Part shown: one piece after another, positions 1 to 7,911 of the stretch | Position numbering within the stretch: the stretch's first letter is position 1 | Layout: each line of letters begins with the position of its first letter | Position numbers and translations under genes: made by a program | Notes under the pieces: generated by a model | Database searches by the model: none | The model's input: the letters and a program-made list of their open reading frames with translations, nothing else | Told to the model about the DNA's origin: nothing | Assembly (NCBI RefSeq): GCF_020443705.1 | Contig: NZ_JAIZZK010000006.1 | Coordinates: forward strand, 79,223-143,222 | Origin: Clostridium algoriphilum | GTDB taxonomy: Bacteria > Bacillota > Clostridia > Clostridiales > Clostridiaceae | DNA: 64,000 nucleotides | Reading direction: 5' to 3'

Positions 1-144
1 GAAGAAGAGTTTTACGAAGATACTAAATTATTGAATGACAAAGCAAAGATTTTTCAAACCTCTTGCACTAAAAATATAGGAATAGATGAACTAAGTGAAT
101 GGATTTTGGAACAAGTAAAGAGAAAAATAAGTAGTCACAAATAA
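1..144 (+). CDS. hypB: HypB-like hydrogenase nickel-insertion GTPase, C-terminal end only (partial)
   Basis: An open frame enters from the left edge and stops at 142-144, giving the last 47 residues of a protein. The tail carries FQTSCTKNIGIDELSEWI, which matches the closing segment of HypB GTPases (the S-x-x-x-G-G-D/I-D-E type end of the G domain). HypB delivers nickel to the large subunit of NiFe hydrogenases. The next gene encodes a hydrogenase maturation protease, which supports the call. The G1-G4 motifs lie outside the window, so the name rests on the tail and context only. Confidence 0.6.
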   Translation, partial: EEEFYEDTKLLNDKAKIFQTSCTKNIGIDELSEWILEQVKRKISSHK

Positions 145-151
145 AAATTTC

Positions 152-178
152 AAATCCTGTTTATAGCAGGATTTTTTT
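152..178 (+). terminator. Intrinsic terminator after hypB
   Basis: An 8-bp stem (AAATCCTG / CAGGATTT) with a 7-nt loop is followed by a run of seven T. It sits between the hypB stop and the protease start, so the protease may be partly uncoupled from hypB. Confidence 0.75.
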
Positions 179-199
179 ATATTAAGGGGTTGAATTAAT

Positions 200-637
200 A
201 TGGGTAAAAAGGTTATTGCTATAGGTAATAGGTTGATGATGGATGATTCAGTAGCAGTGTTAGTTTTAGAAAAAATTAAAAATATCATAGAGGATAAAGG
301 TATAGAGGCTATTATAGGAGAAACAGATGTAGAATTTTGTTTTTCAAAATTAAATGAATGTGATGTATTTTATATCATTGATTCAACATATTATGGAAAT
401 TCACCAGGCACTGTAACTTTTAAAAGCTTGGATGATATAAGAAAGATTAGAGGTCAGAATAGGTCTATTCACTCTTTAGGATTATTGGAATTAGTGAATA
501 TGTACAATTTAAATATTAATGGATACTTTGTAGGAATAGAGATTGCTAGTATTAATATAAATATTGGTTTAAGTCATATTTTAGAGGGAAAATTAGAATG
601 CATATCTAGTAAAATATTGAAGTTTATTATTTCATAA
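200..637 (+). CDS. Hydrogenase maturation protease (HyaD/HycI family)
   Basis: The 145-residue product is the normal size for the endopeptidase that clips the C-terminus of the NiFe-hydrogenase large subunit after nickel insertion. Family landmarks are visible: AIGNRLMMDDSVAV near residues 7-20 (usual GNxLxxDDG), an acidic centre in DVFYIIDSTYYG with the following PGTV, and a histidine in SIHSLGLLEL near residue 93. These acidic and histidine residues bind nickel in HyaD. The ATG follows GGGG at a suitable distance. It lies directly after the hypB tail. The large-subunit gene is not in the window, so its client is unknown. Confidence 0.8.
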   Translation: MGKKVIAIGNRLMMDDSVAVLVLEKIKNIIEDKGIEAIIGETDVEFCFSKLNECDVFYIIDSTYYGNSPGTVTFKSLDDIRKIRGQNRSIHSLGLLELVNMYNLNINGYFVGIEIASININIGLSHILEGKLECISSKILKFIIS

Positions 638-984
638 ATACTCTAAATGCAAGCATATGTTGATAATAAGAGTGAAATTGGAAGTTTGGAAAGTAAACCT
701 AAAAATATTATTTAGGTAAAGATTATGTCAATTAGAAAAAGTAAGCAAATGAGAGTTTTTTTAACCAATGAAAATATGATTACCGTTTACTAAGCCAAAA
801 ACTTCAATGAGTTGTTTTTGACTGCTGAGTTAAAAGATGGTATACCTAGAAAGACTAATTATTATAATTATAATGTTTATAACTAATTGAAAGTATATTA
901 TGTTTAACAGTTATTATATAATGATTTGCCTAAGAAAAGAAAGTAAATAGATAAATAGGAAAATTTTAATGAGTAGGTGAAAAA
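638..984. other. Intergenic stretch with a broken small reading frame
   Basis: No intact gene was found. A plus-strand frame starts at ATG 725 and would run 53 codons to 886, but it is cut by TAA at 791-793. The two halves read MSIRKSKQMRVFLTNENMITVY and AKNFNELFLTAELKDGIPRK followed by an Asn/Tyr-rich end. It may be a dead small gene or chance. The rest is AT-rich and otherwise featureless. Confidence 0.3.
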
Positions 985-1338
985 ATGAAATACTTAAGGC
1001 AATTAATGATTGTTTTAATTCCATATCTTATTGGTACTGTATTACAACTAACATTACAGTTACCAATTCCAGGATCTGTTATTGGACTCATTTTACTGTT
1101 TTTAGGATTACAAGTAGGAATAGTTAAAGTTGAAATGATAGAGGAACTTTGTGAGTTCTTGTTATCGAATATGTCTTTTTTCTTTATTCCTGCGGGGGTA
1201 GGTTTAATGACAGCTTTTGGTGTATTAAAAGGAAAATGGATACCATTTATAATTATAGTTGTTTTTTCCACATGTTTAGTTTGGACTGTAACGGCTTATA
1301 TGGTTAAATTTTTAAGGAAGGGACGAATAAATGAATGA
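985..1338 (+). CDS. lrgA: LrgA/CidA family holin-like membrane protein
   Basis: The 117-residue protein has four hydrophobic segments and the family feature LQLPIPGSVIGLILLFLGL near residues 25-45. LrgA/CidA proteins are small holin-like inner-membrane proteins implicated in murein-hydrolase control and, in several Gram-positives, pyruvate uptake. It overlaps the lrgB-like gene by 8 bases, so the pair is translationally coupled. Which of the two roles applies here cannot be read from the sequence, and no LytSR regulator is adjacent. Confidence 0.85.
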   Translation: MKYLRQLMIVLIPYLIGTVLQLTLQLPIPGSVIGLILLFLGLQVGIVKVEMIEELCEFLLSNMSFFFIPAGVGLMTAFGVLKGKWIPFIIIVVFSTCLVWTVTAYMVKFLRKGRINE

Positions 1339-2035
1339 ATTAATTACTTCACCGATCTTTGGCGTAATAGCATCTCTTATAGCTTATGAAATTGGGATCT
1401 TTATAAAGAAAAAAGGGAGACTTTCAATATTTAATCCGCTATTAATAGCAATTGTTATATTAATACTTTTTCTTACAAAATTTCATATTACATATAAAGA
1501 CTATAATAACGGAGGTCAAATAATTTCGTTCTTCTTATTTCCGGCTACAGTTGCATTAGCACTACCTATGTATAAAAAATTTGTTTTATTTAAAGAAAAT
1601 GCTACTGCAATACTTATAGGGATTTTTAGTGGTGCTATTTCGGGTTTTATATGTGTAGCATTTCTTTCAAAATTATTTGGACTAACTAACTTGCTCACAA
1701 AATCTTTAATGCCAAAATCTATAACAACACCTATAGGAATAGCTTTGTCAAAGCAGTTAGGTGGACTTTCATCAATTACTGTCGTAGCTATTATTATGAC
1801 AGGAATTATAGGCTCTATTGTTGGACCTTTTTTATATAAAATTTTTAAAATTAAGGATAAAGTTGCTCTAGGTATTGCTATGGGAGCATCTTCTCACGCA
1901 GTAGGAACAGCGAGGGCTATGGAAATGGGAGAAATCGAGGGAGCAATGAGTGGCTTAACTATGGCTATATCGGGGGTTGTCACTGTTCTTTTATATCCTC
2001 TCTTATGGAAAGCGTTTCTGCAAATGTTTAATTAA
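1331..2035 (+). CDS. lrgB: LrgB/CidB family membrane protein
   Basis: The 234-residue polytopic protein carries the LrgB hallmarks KSLMPKSITTPIGIALSKQLGG and GMGxxxH-like GIAMGASSHAVGTARAMEMGE in the C-terminal half. It starts inside the end of lrgA behind AAGGAAGGGA and acts with it as a two-component membrane system for autolysis control or small-acid transport. The length is typical and no defect is seen. Confidence 0.87.
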   Translation: MNELITSPIFGVIASLIAYEIGIFIKKKGRLSIFNPLLIAIVILILFLTKFHITYKDYNNGGQIISFFLFPATVALALPMYKKFVLFKENATAILIGIFSGAISGFICVAFLSKLFGLTNLLTKSLMPKSITTPIGIALSKQLGGLSSITVVAIIMTGIIGSIVGPFLYKIFKIKDKVALGIAMGASSHAVGTARAMEMGEIEGAMSGLTMAISGVVTVLLYPLLWKAFLQMFN

Positions 2036-2101
2036 TTGATTATAATATAACTAGCTAACTCTATAAATATAATGTATGAAGATCAAGGAGGTATTATAAT
2101 T

Positions 2102-2668
2102 ATGAAAAAAGAAGAGAGTAAAGGCCCATTAAATAAGTTGTTTGATTCAATAGACAATTTATTATCAGATGAAAAAGAGCAGAAACTAAGAAGCAAATTG
2201 GGAAAAGAAATACGCAAATTCATTTTTACAGAAGAAATAGTTGAAAAACTTAATGAGAGTGATTTTACAGGTCTAGTTGAGGAAGGAGAGGAAACAAAGG
2301 TGCTTTTTTCTACGATATTTCCTATTTTTGTAGAAAAAAATGATGTTATTTTTAGGCTGTATAAGCATAAGGTTGAAGTGGATTTGTCAGATGAGATGAG
2401 TGATAGATATATTTACATATTTTCAGATGGGAGACTTACATCAGGTCTATTTCAATGTTTTAAGCTTTATGATGATGAATATATTTATGGAGTCAAAAAA
2501 ATAATAAATATGATACCAAGTTTTAAAGAAACTGTAAAAGAGACTCTAGTAAATTTAAATAATAATGAAGCTTTTAATAAACAAGAGATGGGAAATGTTA
2601 AGGACAGAGAAATAATAGCCAAAAACAATTATGATAAATTATTAGAATGCTTAAGTCAGTTTGCGTAA
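2102..2668 (+). CDS. Hypothetical protein, soluble, 188 residues
   Basis: The start was placed at ATG 2102 because a near-perfect AAGGAGGT lies just before it at 2085-2091; an upstream ATG at 2072 would put that ribosome binding site inside the gene. The protein is charged and has no signal peptide or membrane segment. It begins with a Lys/Glu-rich stretch (MKKEESKGPLNKLFDSID) and has a predicted mixed alpha/beta core. No family was recognised. It stands alone and ends before a long palindrome that works as a terminator. Confidence 0.7.
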   Translation: MKKEESKGPLNKLFDSIDNLLSDEKEQKLRSKLGKEIRKFIFTEEIVEKLNESDFTGLVEEGEETKVLFSTIFPIFVEKNDVIFRLYKHKVEVDLSDEMSDRYIYIFSDGRLTSGLFQCFKLYDDEYIYGVKKIINMIPSFKETVKETLVNLNNNEAFNKQEMGNVKDREIIAKNNYDKLLECLSQFA

Positions 2669-2719
2669 ATATTTTAATTAATAATATAAATCTTAAAATT
2701 TTCCAACATATATTATTTA

Positions 2720-2757
2720 TATAGTAAGGGCGGAGTATATACTCCGCCCTTACTATA
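2720..2757. terminator. Perfect 38-bp palindrome, bidirectional terminator
   Basis: The 19-base arms, centred at 2738/2739 with a GC-rich TAAGGGCGGAGTA core, are exact reverse complements. The palindrome lies between convergent genes at 2102-2668 (plus) and 2761-2952 (minus), four bases beyond the minus-strand stop. The T-tract is weak, so its terminator role rests on position and stem strength. Confidence 0.6.
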
Positions 2758-2760
2758 AAT

Positions 2761-2952
2761 TTAATCTTTATAATTTGAAAGTATAGTGGTGGCATCTTGT
2801 AGCGCTCCACTTACGAGATTAAAATTATTTTCAATTTGTAGTTTGTTTTCAGGCTTTTGTACTGTACTGAGTGCATCGCGTAGACAGCTTTTCGCATTTC
2901 GAAGATGATATGCCACTTCTTCAAAATGTTGCTTACAATTTTTCGTTTCCAT
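2761..2952 (-). CDS. Small helical protein of unknown function, 63 residues
   Basis: The product is a short, charged, helix-rich polypeptide with His and Cys in its first third (NCKQHFEEVAYHLRNAKSCL). It has a textbook AAGGAGGT eight bases before the ATG, which is the main reason for believing it. No family was recognised. It is monocistronic, convergent with the gene at 2102. Confidence 0.6.
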   Translation of the reverse strand: METKNCKQHFEEVAYHLRNAKSCLRDALSTVQKPENKLQIENNFNLVSGALQDATTILSNYKD

Positions 2953-3305
2953 AGGGTACCTCCTTAGTAAATTAAAAAATATTAGGATACTACTTAGTAA
3001 CTATATTATTATATTCAAAAGACAATCAATTGTTACTATATTATTTTCATATATATAATCATATTCGTTTTTTATCACTAACATTACAATTTTTAATTTA
3101 ATTAAGTAATAGAATAATCTATTCATTAAGGTTTTATTCAAGTACAGTATAGGGTTAAATGAAGCTAGAGATTATCTTTATTTAGAAAGTGACCAAAAAT
3201 TGATATAGGCAGATTTAAATTCATATAAATAAATACTCGTTTTACCTGTCGTTTTGACAGGTAAAACGAGTGAGTATTTTTTTAGTTATGTTTCCTCCAA
3301 AACAT
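2953..3305. other. AT-rich gap with a strong hairpin terminator at 3232-3283
   Basis: No gene is seen. The notable element is a 15-bp perfect stem (CTCGTTTTACCTGTC / GACAGGTAAAACGAG) around a short loop, with further pairing of AAATAC with GTATTT outside it. There is an A-run on one side and a T-run on the other. It lies just past the stop of the minus-strand gene at 3306 and can end transcription in both directions. Confidence 0.65.
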
Positions 3306-3797
3306 CTAACACATAACAACAATTTTATAGGGTGTAGTTTGAGCTGGTATACTCCTTGTGGTAGCACCATAGATAACAATTAAATCCCTGTTTGCAGGGT
3401 ATCTTGTAAAGGATTGCCCATTTTCTAGTACTATCTGTGTGAAGGGGCCAATGTTTAATTTTAAAGCATTATCGCTACTAACCATCTGATCGTTAAAATT
3501 GTCTACCTTCACATTTTGGTAGAGTGTATCTATTGCCATAACAATTGCTCTAAATTGTGGTGGGAAAATGAGAGGAACAGCTGCATTTGCATCATAAAAT
3601 CCAGTTACCATATCTCCAAGGGACACCATTACATGGTCTACAAAGTAAGTATTCGGTTCTACAACAAAATTTACTAAAGTTCCATATCTGTTTTCTACAG
3701 ATATTAATTTATAACATCCTGCTCCTTCTCCGGATTCGTCTATTAAAAAATCATTAATCATGGTAATCATTCCGTAAAAAGGTTGAAATTTTTTCAT
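3306..3797 (-). CDS. Hypothetical protein, possible surface or spore-associated partner of the collagen-like protein
   Basis: The start is set at the ATG at 3797 (MKKFQPFYGM) behind a GAGG site; a TTG twelve bases earlier is also possible. The 163-residue product is beta-rich and lacks a signal peptide. It contains repeated aromatic and hydrophobic strands (IYGATTRSIPAQTTPYKIVV at its end). No family was recognised. It follows the collagen-like gene at 3825 by 27 bases on the same strand, so the two are likely co-transcribed and may be spore-surface proteins, but this is inference. Confidence 0.6.
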   Translation of the reverse strand: MKKFQPFYGMITMINDFLIDESGEGAGCYKLISVENRYGTLVNFVVEPNTYFVDHVMVSLGDMVTGFYDANAAVPLIFPPQFRAIVMAIDTLYQNVKVDNFNDQMVSSDNALKLNIGPFTQIVLENGQSFTRYPANRDLIVIYGATTRSIPAQTTPYKIVVMC

Positions 3798-3824
3798 TTT
3801 TATCCTCAATTCTTCATTACTATT

Positions 3825-4247
3825 TTAAAAACATTGGAAACTACTAATATCTCTTAAATCCATTCCAAAATATCTCCAAGTATTTCTGTTCCAGCGAAAT
3901 CCAGATACAGATCTAGGACCCACAAATGTAAGGAATGCCCAGAAGCCTCTTTCTCTTCTTGGCCATATATATACCAATCTAAAGATACAAGGTCTAATTG
4001 CCCCCGCGTCTATAGCTAGAGGGGTAGCACCAAATTGTTGTGATTGAGGTTGGGATGGTGTAAAGTTTGGAGGCGCTTGGGGCGGCATTCCTTGAGGTGG
4101 CCTACCCTGAGGTCCTTGAGGTCCAGGTTGAAAGGGTGTGGGAGGAGCCATTTGCCTGTATGGACATGTTATAGGAAAATCTTGAGTTTCGTTAGCATAC
4201 ATGTAGTTTGGATCATAAAATCTAATAAAATCGTCATCAATATACAT
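3825..4247 (-). CDS. Pro/Gln/Gly-rich protein with a short collagen-like segment
   Basis: The 140-residue protein begins with an acidic-aromatic head (MYIDDDFIRFYDPNYMY), then has a Pro-Gly-Gln-rich region near residues 33-72 with PGPQGPQGRPPQGMPP. It ends in a basic, Trp/Phe-rich domain (RNTWRYFGMDLRD). Gly-Pro-Gln repeats of this kind occur in exosporium and spore-coat proteins of Firmicutes. There is no signal peptide, which fits a mother-cell-made coat protein. It is first gene of a likely two-gene unit with 3306-3797. The exact family is unknown. Confidence 0.6.
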   Translation of the reverse strand: MYIDDDFIRFYDPNYMYANETQDFPITCPYRQMAPPTPFQPGPQGPQGRPPQGMPPQAPPNFTPSQPQSQQFGATPLAIDAGAIRPCIFRLVYIWPRRERGFWAFLTFVGPRSVSGFRWNRNTWRYFGMDLRDISSFQCF

Positions 4248-4436
4248 TAAGTTAGCTCCTAAAAGTATTTACATTACAGTATATGATGTACTCTAGGTTT
4301 CTGTTATAAAAATTATATTTTTATTTCACAACTCAGCATATATGTATTATAATACAACAGGTAAAGACTTTAATATTTACTATTAATAAAATGTAAATAC
4401 AGTAAGTTTATGTTCTATATATTAGGGGGGATTATT

Positions 4437-5033
4437 TTGAAAATGAAAAAGAGTACAGTTATAGTTATCGCAATTGTACTTGGAATGAGTATTGTAGGTA
4501 CTCATTTACATAATAATAAATATATGCAAAAAATTAATATTATTGAACAAAACATAAAAAATGAGAAATTTAAAGATGCAGAAAATAATATTAAAGATTC
4601 TGAGTTAAAAGAGGAAGATGTAAAGAGTTTAAGCTCTAAAATAAAAAAACAAAAAGAAATTGTAAGAGTAAAAAAAGATATAGAATCTAGCTTTAGATAT
4701 TTAACTGGTATAAGTAGCGAATCAGAAAAGAATTCAAGCAAAGCATTGATGTATGCTTTTGGTGGTTATATGAAAACAATAAATCATGATAATATAGAAA
4801 AATGCAAAACCCTAGGTATAAGTGAGTATTTATCAAGTCAAGAGGACAGGTATTTAAGTTATCTTAAAGACTTTGGTATAAATGAAAATGAAGTTATTAG
4901 AATATGTAAGCTAAAAAGATACGAAAAACAAGCAATTATATATAATAATAAGGTTGTAGTAAAACAAATAGAAGCTAATGTAGAAGCAGATAAATCAATT
5001 AGAAAGGCTACTTCAGCTGAATCATTTGAATAA
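4437..5033 (+). CDS. Membrane-anchored hypothetical protein with coiled-coil region
   Basis: After a short basic start (MKMKKSTVIVIAIVLGMSIV) comes one transmembrane or signal-anchor helix, then a Lys/Glu-rich, probably coiled-coil region (residues about 30-90) and a mixed C-terminal domain outside the membrane. The TTG at 4437 is six bases after GGGGGG; ATG 4443 is the alternative. No family was recognised. It is monocistronic with a terminator downstream at 5121. Confidence 0.6.
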   Translation: MKMKKSTVIVIAIVLGMSIVGTHLHNNKYMQKINIIEQNIKNEKFKDAENNIKDSELKEEDVKSLSSKIKKQKEIVRVKKDIESSFRYLTGISSESEKNSSKALMYAFGGYMKTINHDNIEKCKTLGISEYLSSQEDRYLSYLKDFGINENEVIRICKLKRYEKQAIIYNNKVVVKQIEANVEADKSIRKATSAESFE

Positions 5034-5354
5034 TAAATGTTAACTTGTAAATACATATTCCTTTCTGATATAGTTATTGGCTGTCCAATATATGTCTACA
5101 TAAAATATATTTTAAAACTGTACCTATAGAACAAACACTTTTAAAAAGGTGATTATTCTATAGGTATTTTTTGACTATTTTAGCGTGTAAATATATTATA
5201 CTAAGTTATAATATGTTTATTTTTGGTAATTGTAGTAATTATTTATGTTTTTCAAACTTTTTCGCAATAAATGTAACTTTTAGCAATACATTACATCGCA
5301 TTATAGTGTATTATAGTGTTAATTGGTAAATTTTCTAAGAAAGGGGAATAAATA
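5034..5354. other. Gap with terminator hairpin at 5121-5172
   Basis: An 11-bp perfect stem (TACCTATAGAA at 5121-5131 with TTCTATAGGTA at 5156-5166) encloses a smaller CACTTTT/AAAAAGGTG hairpin and is followed by six T. It ends the unit at 4437. The remainder up to the next gene is AT-rich; TTATAGTG occurs twice near 5300 without a known meaning. Confidence 0.7.
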
Positions 5355-5591
5355 ATGAAAAAAAGAAGTGTAAACGCTCTTGGACTTTTTAGTATTTTAT
5401 TTATAGGTTCAATATATCTTTATTTTTTAAAGAGCAATAATGATAATAAAACTAAAACTGAATGTTTAAAAACTCAATTTGAGTCCCTTAAACTTGAGAA
5501 TAAAGCTTTAACAAAAACAAATTATGAGCTTAATGAAACAAATTTAAAAATTTCAGAAAAGGCTAACAGATTAAAAAATATTAATAATTGA
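5355..5591 (+). CDS. Small single-pass membrane protein with coiled coil
   Basis: The 78-residue product has one N-terminal membrane helix (residues about 8-25) and then a heptad-like coiled coil (FESLKLENKALTKTNYELN). The ATG follows AAGGGGAATA. It precedes the polysaccharide deacetylase at 5632 by 40 bases, and that enzyme has the same layout (membrane helix then coiled coil) before its catalytic domain. The two may associate through these coils; this is inference from architecture. Confidence 0.6.
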   Translation: MKKRSVNALGLFSILFIGSIYLYFLKSNNDNKTKTECLKTQFESLKLENKALTKTNYELNETNLKISEKANRLKNINN

Positions 5592-5631
5592 TATAGAGTG
5601 TTAGGCGTATTAGGAGGAATAAGGAAGGAAT

Positions 5632-6537
5632 ATGATTAATTTAGTAATAAAGAAAAAGCCCTCATCAAAATTTGTATTAATTAAAGTTTTTATTTTCACT
5701 ATATGTATTTCTCTACTTATAAAGGCAGCTGTTAGCCAAGCAACAGTTGTAAGGAGTCAAGAAAAAAAAGAGAAAAGCAATTTATTCGTGCAACAAATAA
5801 GTCAAATGAATAGTGACAATGAGTCGTTAAGGTTAAAAAATAAAAATCTTAGAACTTCCATGAAACAAAATCAGATATTATATAGAGAAAAATTAGCTAA
5901 TACAAAAATAGCTTATTTAACATTTGATGATGGACCATCAAATAACACTTTAGAAATATTAAAGATCTTAAAAAAATATAACATTAAAGCAACTTTCTTT
6001 GTGAATGGTCACCCTGAATTAGGATATTTGTATAAACATATTTCTGATGACGGACATATATTAGCTAACCATACCTATAGTCACGAATATAAAGACGTTT
6101 ATACATCAGCAGATAATTTTAAAAAAGATGTTTCAAAATTAGATGCGTTCCTTACCAATATAACAGGTAAAGAGCCTAATCATATTTTAAGATATCCAGG
6201 TGGATCTAATAATACTGTTAGTCAATATTATGGTGGGAAGGGGATTATGGACACGATGATTAAAGAAACAAATAAAGAAGGCTACATTTATTTTGATTGG
6301 AATGTGGATTCTACTGATGCATCAAGCTATCGTCAAAGCAAAAATAAAATTGTACAAGCAGTTTTAACTGAAAGCAGTCGAACTAAACATCCAGTTGTAC
6401 TAATGCATGATTTGAACCCAAAGATTACGACTGTACAAGCCTTACCTGAAATTATAGAGGGTCTTAAGAAGAAAGGATTTATTTTTGATGTACTTTCTGA
6501 AAATACTTATGCACCACAATTTAAGGTTGCAACTTAG
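5632..6537 (+). CDS. Membrane-anchored polysaccharide deacetylase (NodB domain, CE4)
   Basis: A 301-residue enzyme with an N-terminal membrane anchor (about 17-36), a short coiled coil, and a NodB domain from about residue 95. The metal and catalytic motifs are visible: LTFDDGPS with the Asp pair, ANHTYSH with both metal histidines, RYPGGSNN, YFDWNVDSTD, and VVLMHD. CE4 enzymes remove acetyl groups from peptidoglycan or other N-acetylglucosamine polymers at the cell surface. It resembles the second deacetylase in this window (61972-62739). The substrate cannot be decided by sequence. Confidence 0.85.
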   Translation: MINLVIKKKPSSKFVLIKVFIFTICISLLIKAAVSQATVVRSQEKKEKSNLFVQQISQMNSDNESLRLKNKNLRTSMKQNQILYREKLANTKIAYLTFDDGPSNNTLEILKILKKYNIKATFFVNGHPELGYLYKHISDDGHILANHTYSHEYKDVYTSADNFKKDVSKLDAFLTNITGKEPNHILRYPGGSNNTVSQYYGGKGIMDTMIKETNKEGYIYFDWNVDSTDASSYRQSKNKIVQAVLTESSRTKHPVVLMHDLNPKITTVQALPEIIEGLKKKGFIFDVLSENTYAPQFKVAT

Positions 6538-6655
6538 ATTTCAGTTATAAACAATCTACTGTAATTCTACCCTATAGTAGAAATATAAAATAGTAGAAAT
6601 ATAAAATAGTAGAAAAAGGCTTAAGTTAAATAAAATTAACTATAAGCCTCTCATG

Positions 6656-6849
6656 TTATTGGAATCTTAATGCCTCTATTGGGTTCAATTTTGATGCTTT
6701 ATTTGCAGGATAAATTCCGAAAGTGCTATTTTAAATAATTGTGATATCCTCATAACCTCACCTCTTTGTTATTCAATTCATCGGAAGTTATGTGACCATC
6801 TCTAACTGTGATTCATTAGTGTAGATTTACCTGCACCTGAGGGTCCAAG
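6656..6849 (-). pseudogene. Remnant of a MacB-type ABC exporter (ATPase fragments and permease tail)
   Basis: Three pieces of a lost exporter can be read on the minus strand. GPSGAGKSTLMN (6817-6849) is a Walker A motif that runs into a stop two codons later. In another frame RDGHITSDELNNKEVRL ends at 6750 and matches the C-terminus of MacB-class ATPases. Finally GIYPANKASKLNPIEALRF before a stop at 6656 is the signature end of MacB/FtsX permeases. The middle of both genes has been deleted, so no function is left. Confidence 0.75.
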
Positions 6850-7190
6850 GATTTAGAACTTGAACTACCATTACTACTACCGCCTTGTTGTCCACCACTG
6901 CTTGGCATTTGGCCTCCCATAGATCCATCTTGTCCACCCATACCACGTTGAGCAGTAGTGCTACTGCTACTTGAAGGGAGCTGAACTAATACTGCTTGTC
7001 CAACTGTAACGCCTTTTGTAACTCCAATATAGTCTTCAGTTTCTATACCTGTTGTAATTTCTACTAATTTACTATTAGAGTTCATACTTGATGAGCTACT
7101 ATTATCTTGTCCACTATCTGAACTAGTAGTACTCTGAACCTTTACGTATTTTTTACTATTACTCTCAACTAAGAATTTGTAAGAAGTGTG
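6816..7190 (-). pseudogene. Remnant of a MacA/HlyD-type membrane fusion protein
   Basis: An open minus-strand frame shows the C-terminal part of a periplasmic-adaptor-type protein: KKYVKVQSTT, then KLVEITTGIETEDYIGVTKGV and VGQAVLVQLP, followed by a Ser/Gly/Gln-rich tail. The N-terminal hairpin and lipoyl domains are missing. The frame then runs into the MacB Walker A region in the wrong frame, so the stop at 6816 is not the native one. Together with the MacB relics it marks a decayed efflux operon. Confidence 0.7.
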
Positions 7191-7337
7191 AAATTAAAAT
7201 TCATAAATTAGATTAATTAAGTTCATATAATAAAAGAATATGTTTACAAATAGACTAAATCATAGTATTATGAGAATGGATATCAAATGATTATGTATAC
7301 TAAATAGAAAAATATGCAATTTTTTTATGCATTTATT

Positions 7338-7356
7338 GATAATGAAATTCAATATT
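7338..7356. promoter_or_regulatory. Fur-box-like operator upstream of feoA-feoA-feoB
   Basis: GATAATGAAATTCAATATT matches the 19-bp Fur consensus at 15 positions, starting 46 bases before the first feoA ATG. A possible sigma-A promoter (TTTACA 7243-7248, 17 bases, TATTAT 7266-7271) lies upstream. Iron-responsive repression of the Feo genes is known in many bacteria; binding here is inferred. Confidence 0.55.
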
Positions 7357-7383
7357 AACAGAGAATGTGTGAGGGGTGATTTT

Positions 7384-7620
7384 ATGACAAAGGCAATATC
7401 ATTAATTGAAGTAGAATTGAAAACCAAGGTAAAAGTAGTAGAAGTAGCACTAGAAAGTAAAGTACGAAGAAGAATAATGGACATGGGGATAGTTAAGAAT
7501 ACAACACTTGTAGTAACTGGGAAAGCACCTATGGGAGATCCAATAGAGCTATCGGTTAGAGGATATACTTTAAGCCTTAGAAAAAACGAAGCAAAGGATA
7601 TTATGGTAGAACTAATTTAA
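7384..7620 (+). CDS. feoA: FeoA-like SH3-fold protein, first copy
   Basis: The 78-residue protein has the FeoA pattern: a basic RRRIMDMGIVKNTTL turn, then a beta-rich PMGDPIELSVRGYTLSLR, the typical G-x-x-L-x-L-R end. FeoA binds FeoB and supports ferrous iron transport. The start at ATG 7384 follows GAGGGGTG; an upstream in-frame ATG at 7327 lies before the Fur-like site and has no ribosome binding site. It is first of three cotranscribed genes. Confidence 0.88.
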   Translation: MTKAISLIEVELKTKVKVVEVALESKVRRRIMDMGIVKNTTLVVTGKAPMGDPIELSVRGYTLSLRKNEAKDIMVELI

Positions 7621-7660
7621 ATGTAGCTTATGTACAAAAATAATAATGGAGGTTAAAATT

Positions 7661-7885
7661 ATGAGTATGCCACTTAATTTTGTCGGAATAGGTAAATTTG
7701 CAGAAATTCATAGCGTACAAGGCGGAGAAAACATCTGCAAGAAGATTATGGAGATGGGGATGAGCAAAGGTGCTATTGTAAAGATGATGAAAAATGATAG
7801 TGGTCCTGTAATTGTTAAGGTTGGAGAAACTCGATTAGTACTAGGACGAGGTATGGCACAAAAAGTTATGGTAAGAGAAGTATAA
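7661..7885 (+). CDS. feoA: FeoA-like SH3-fold protein, second copy
   Basis: A second 74-residue FeoA (KKIMEMGMSKGAIVKM, then GPVIVKVGETRLVLGRGMA) follows the first by 40 bases. GGAGG at 7648-7652 sets the start at ATG 7661 (MSMPLNF). Tandem FeoA copies before feoB are common in clostridia. The two copies differ at many positions, so they may have separate roles on FeoB. Confidence 0.87.
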   Translation: MSMPLNFVGIGKFAEIHSVQGGENICKKIMEMGMSKGAIVKMMKNDSGPVIVKVGETRLVLGRGMAQKVMVREV

Positions 7886-7911
7886 TATAATATGAAATCA
7901 TGGGGGAATAC

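Noticed and set aside
5632..6537. A CRISPR array or mobile element in the repeat-like AT-rich stretches
   Set aside because: No regularly spaced repeats, transposase or terminal inverted repeats were seen anywhere in the window.
6816..7085. A Ser/Gly-rich secreted protein
   Set aside because: It is the tail of a broken MacA gene that runs in a wrong frame into MacB Walker A sequence.
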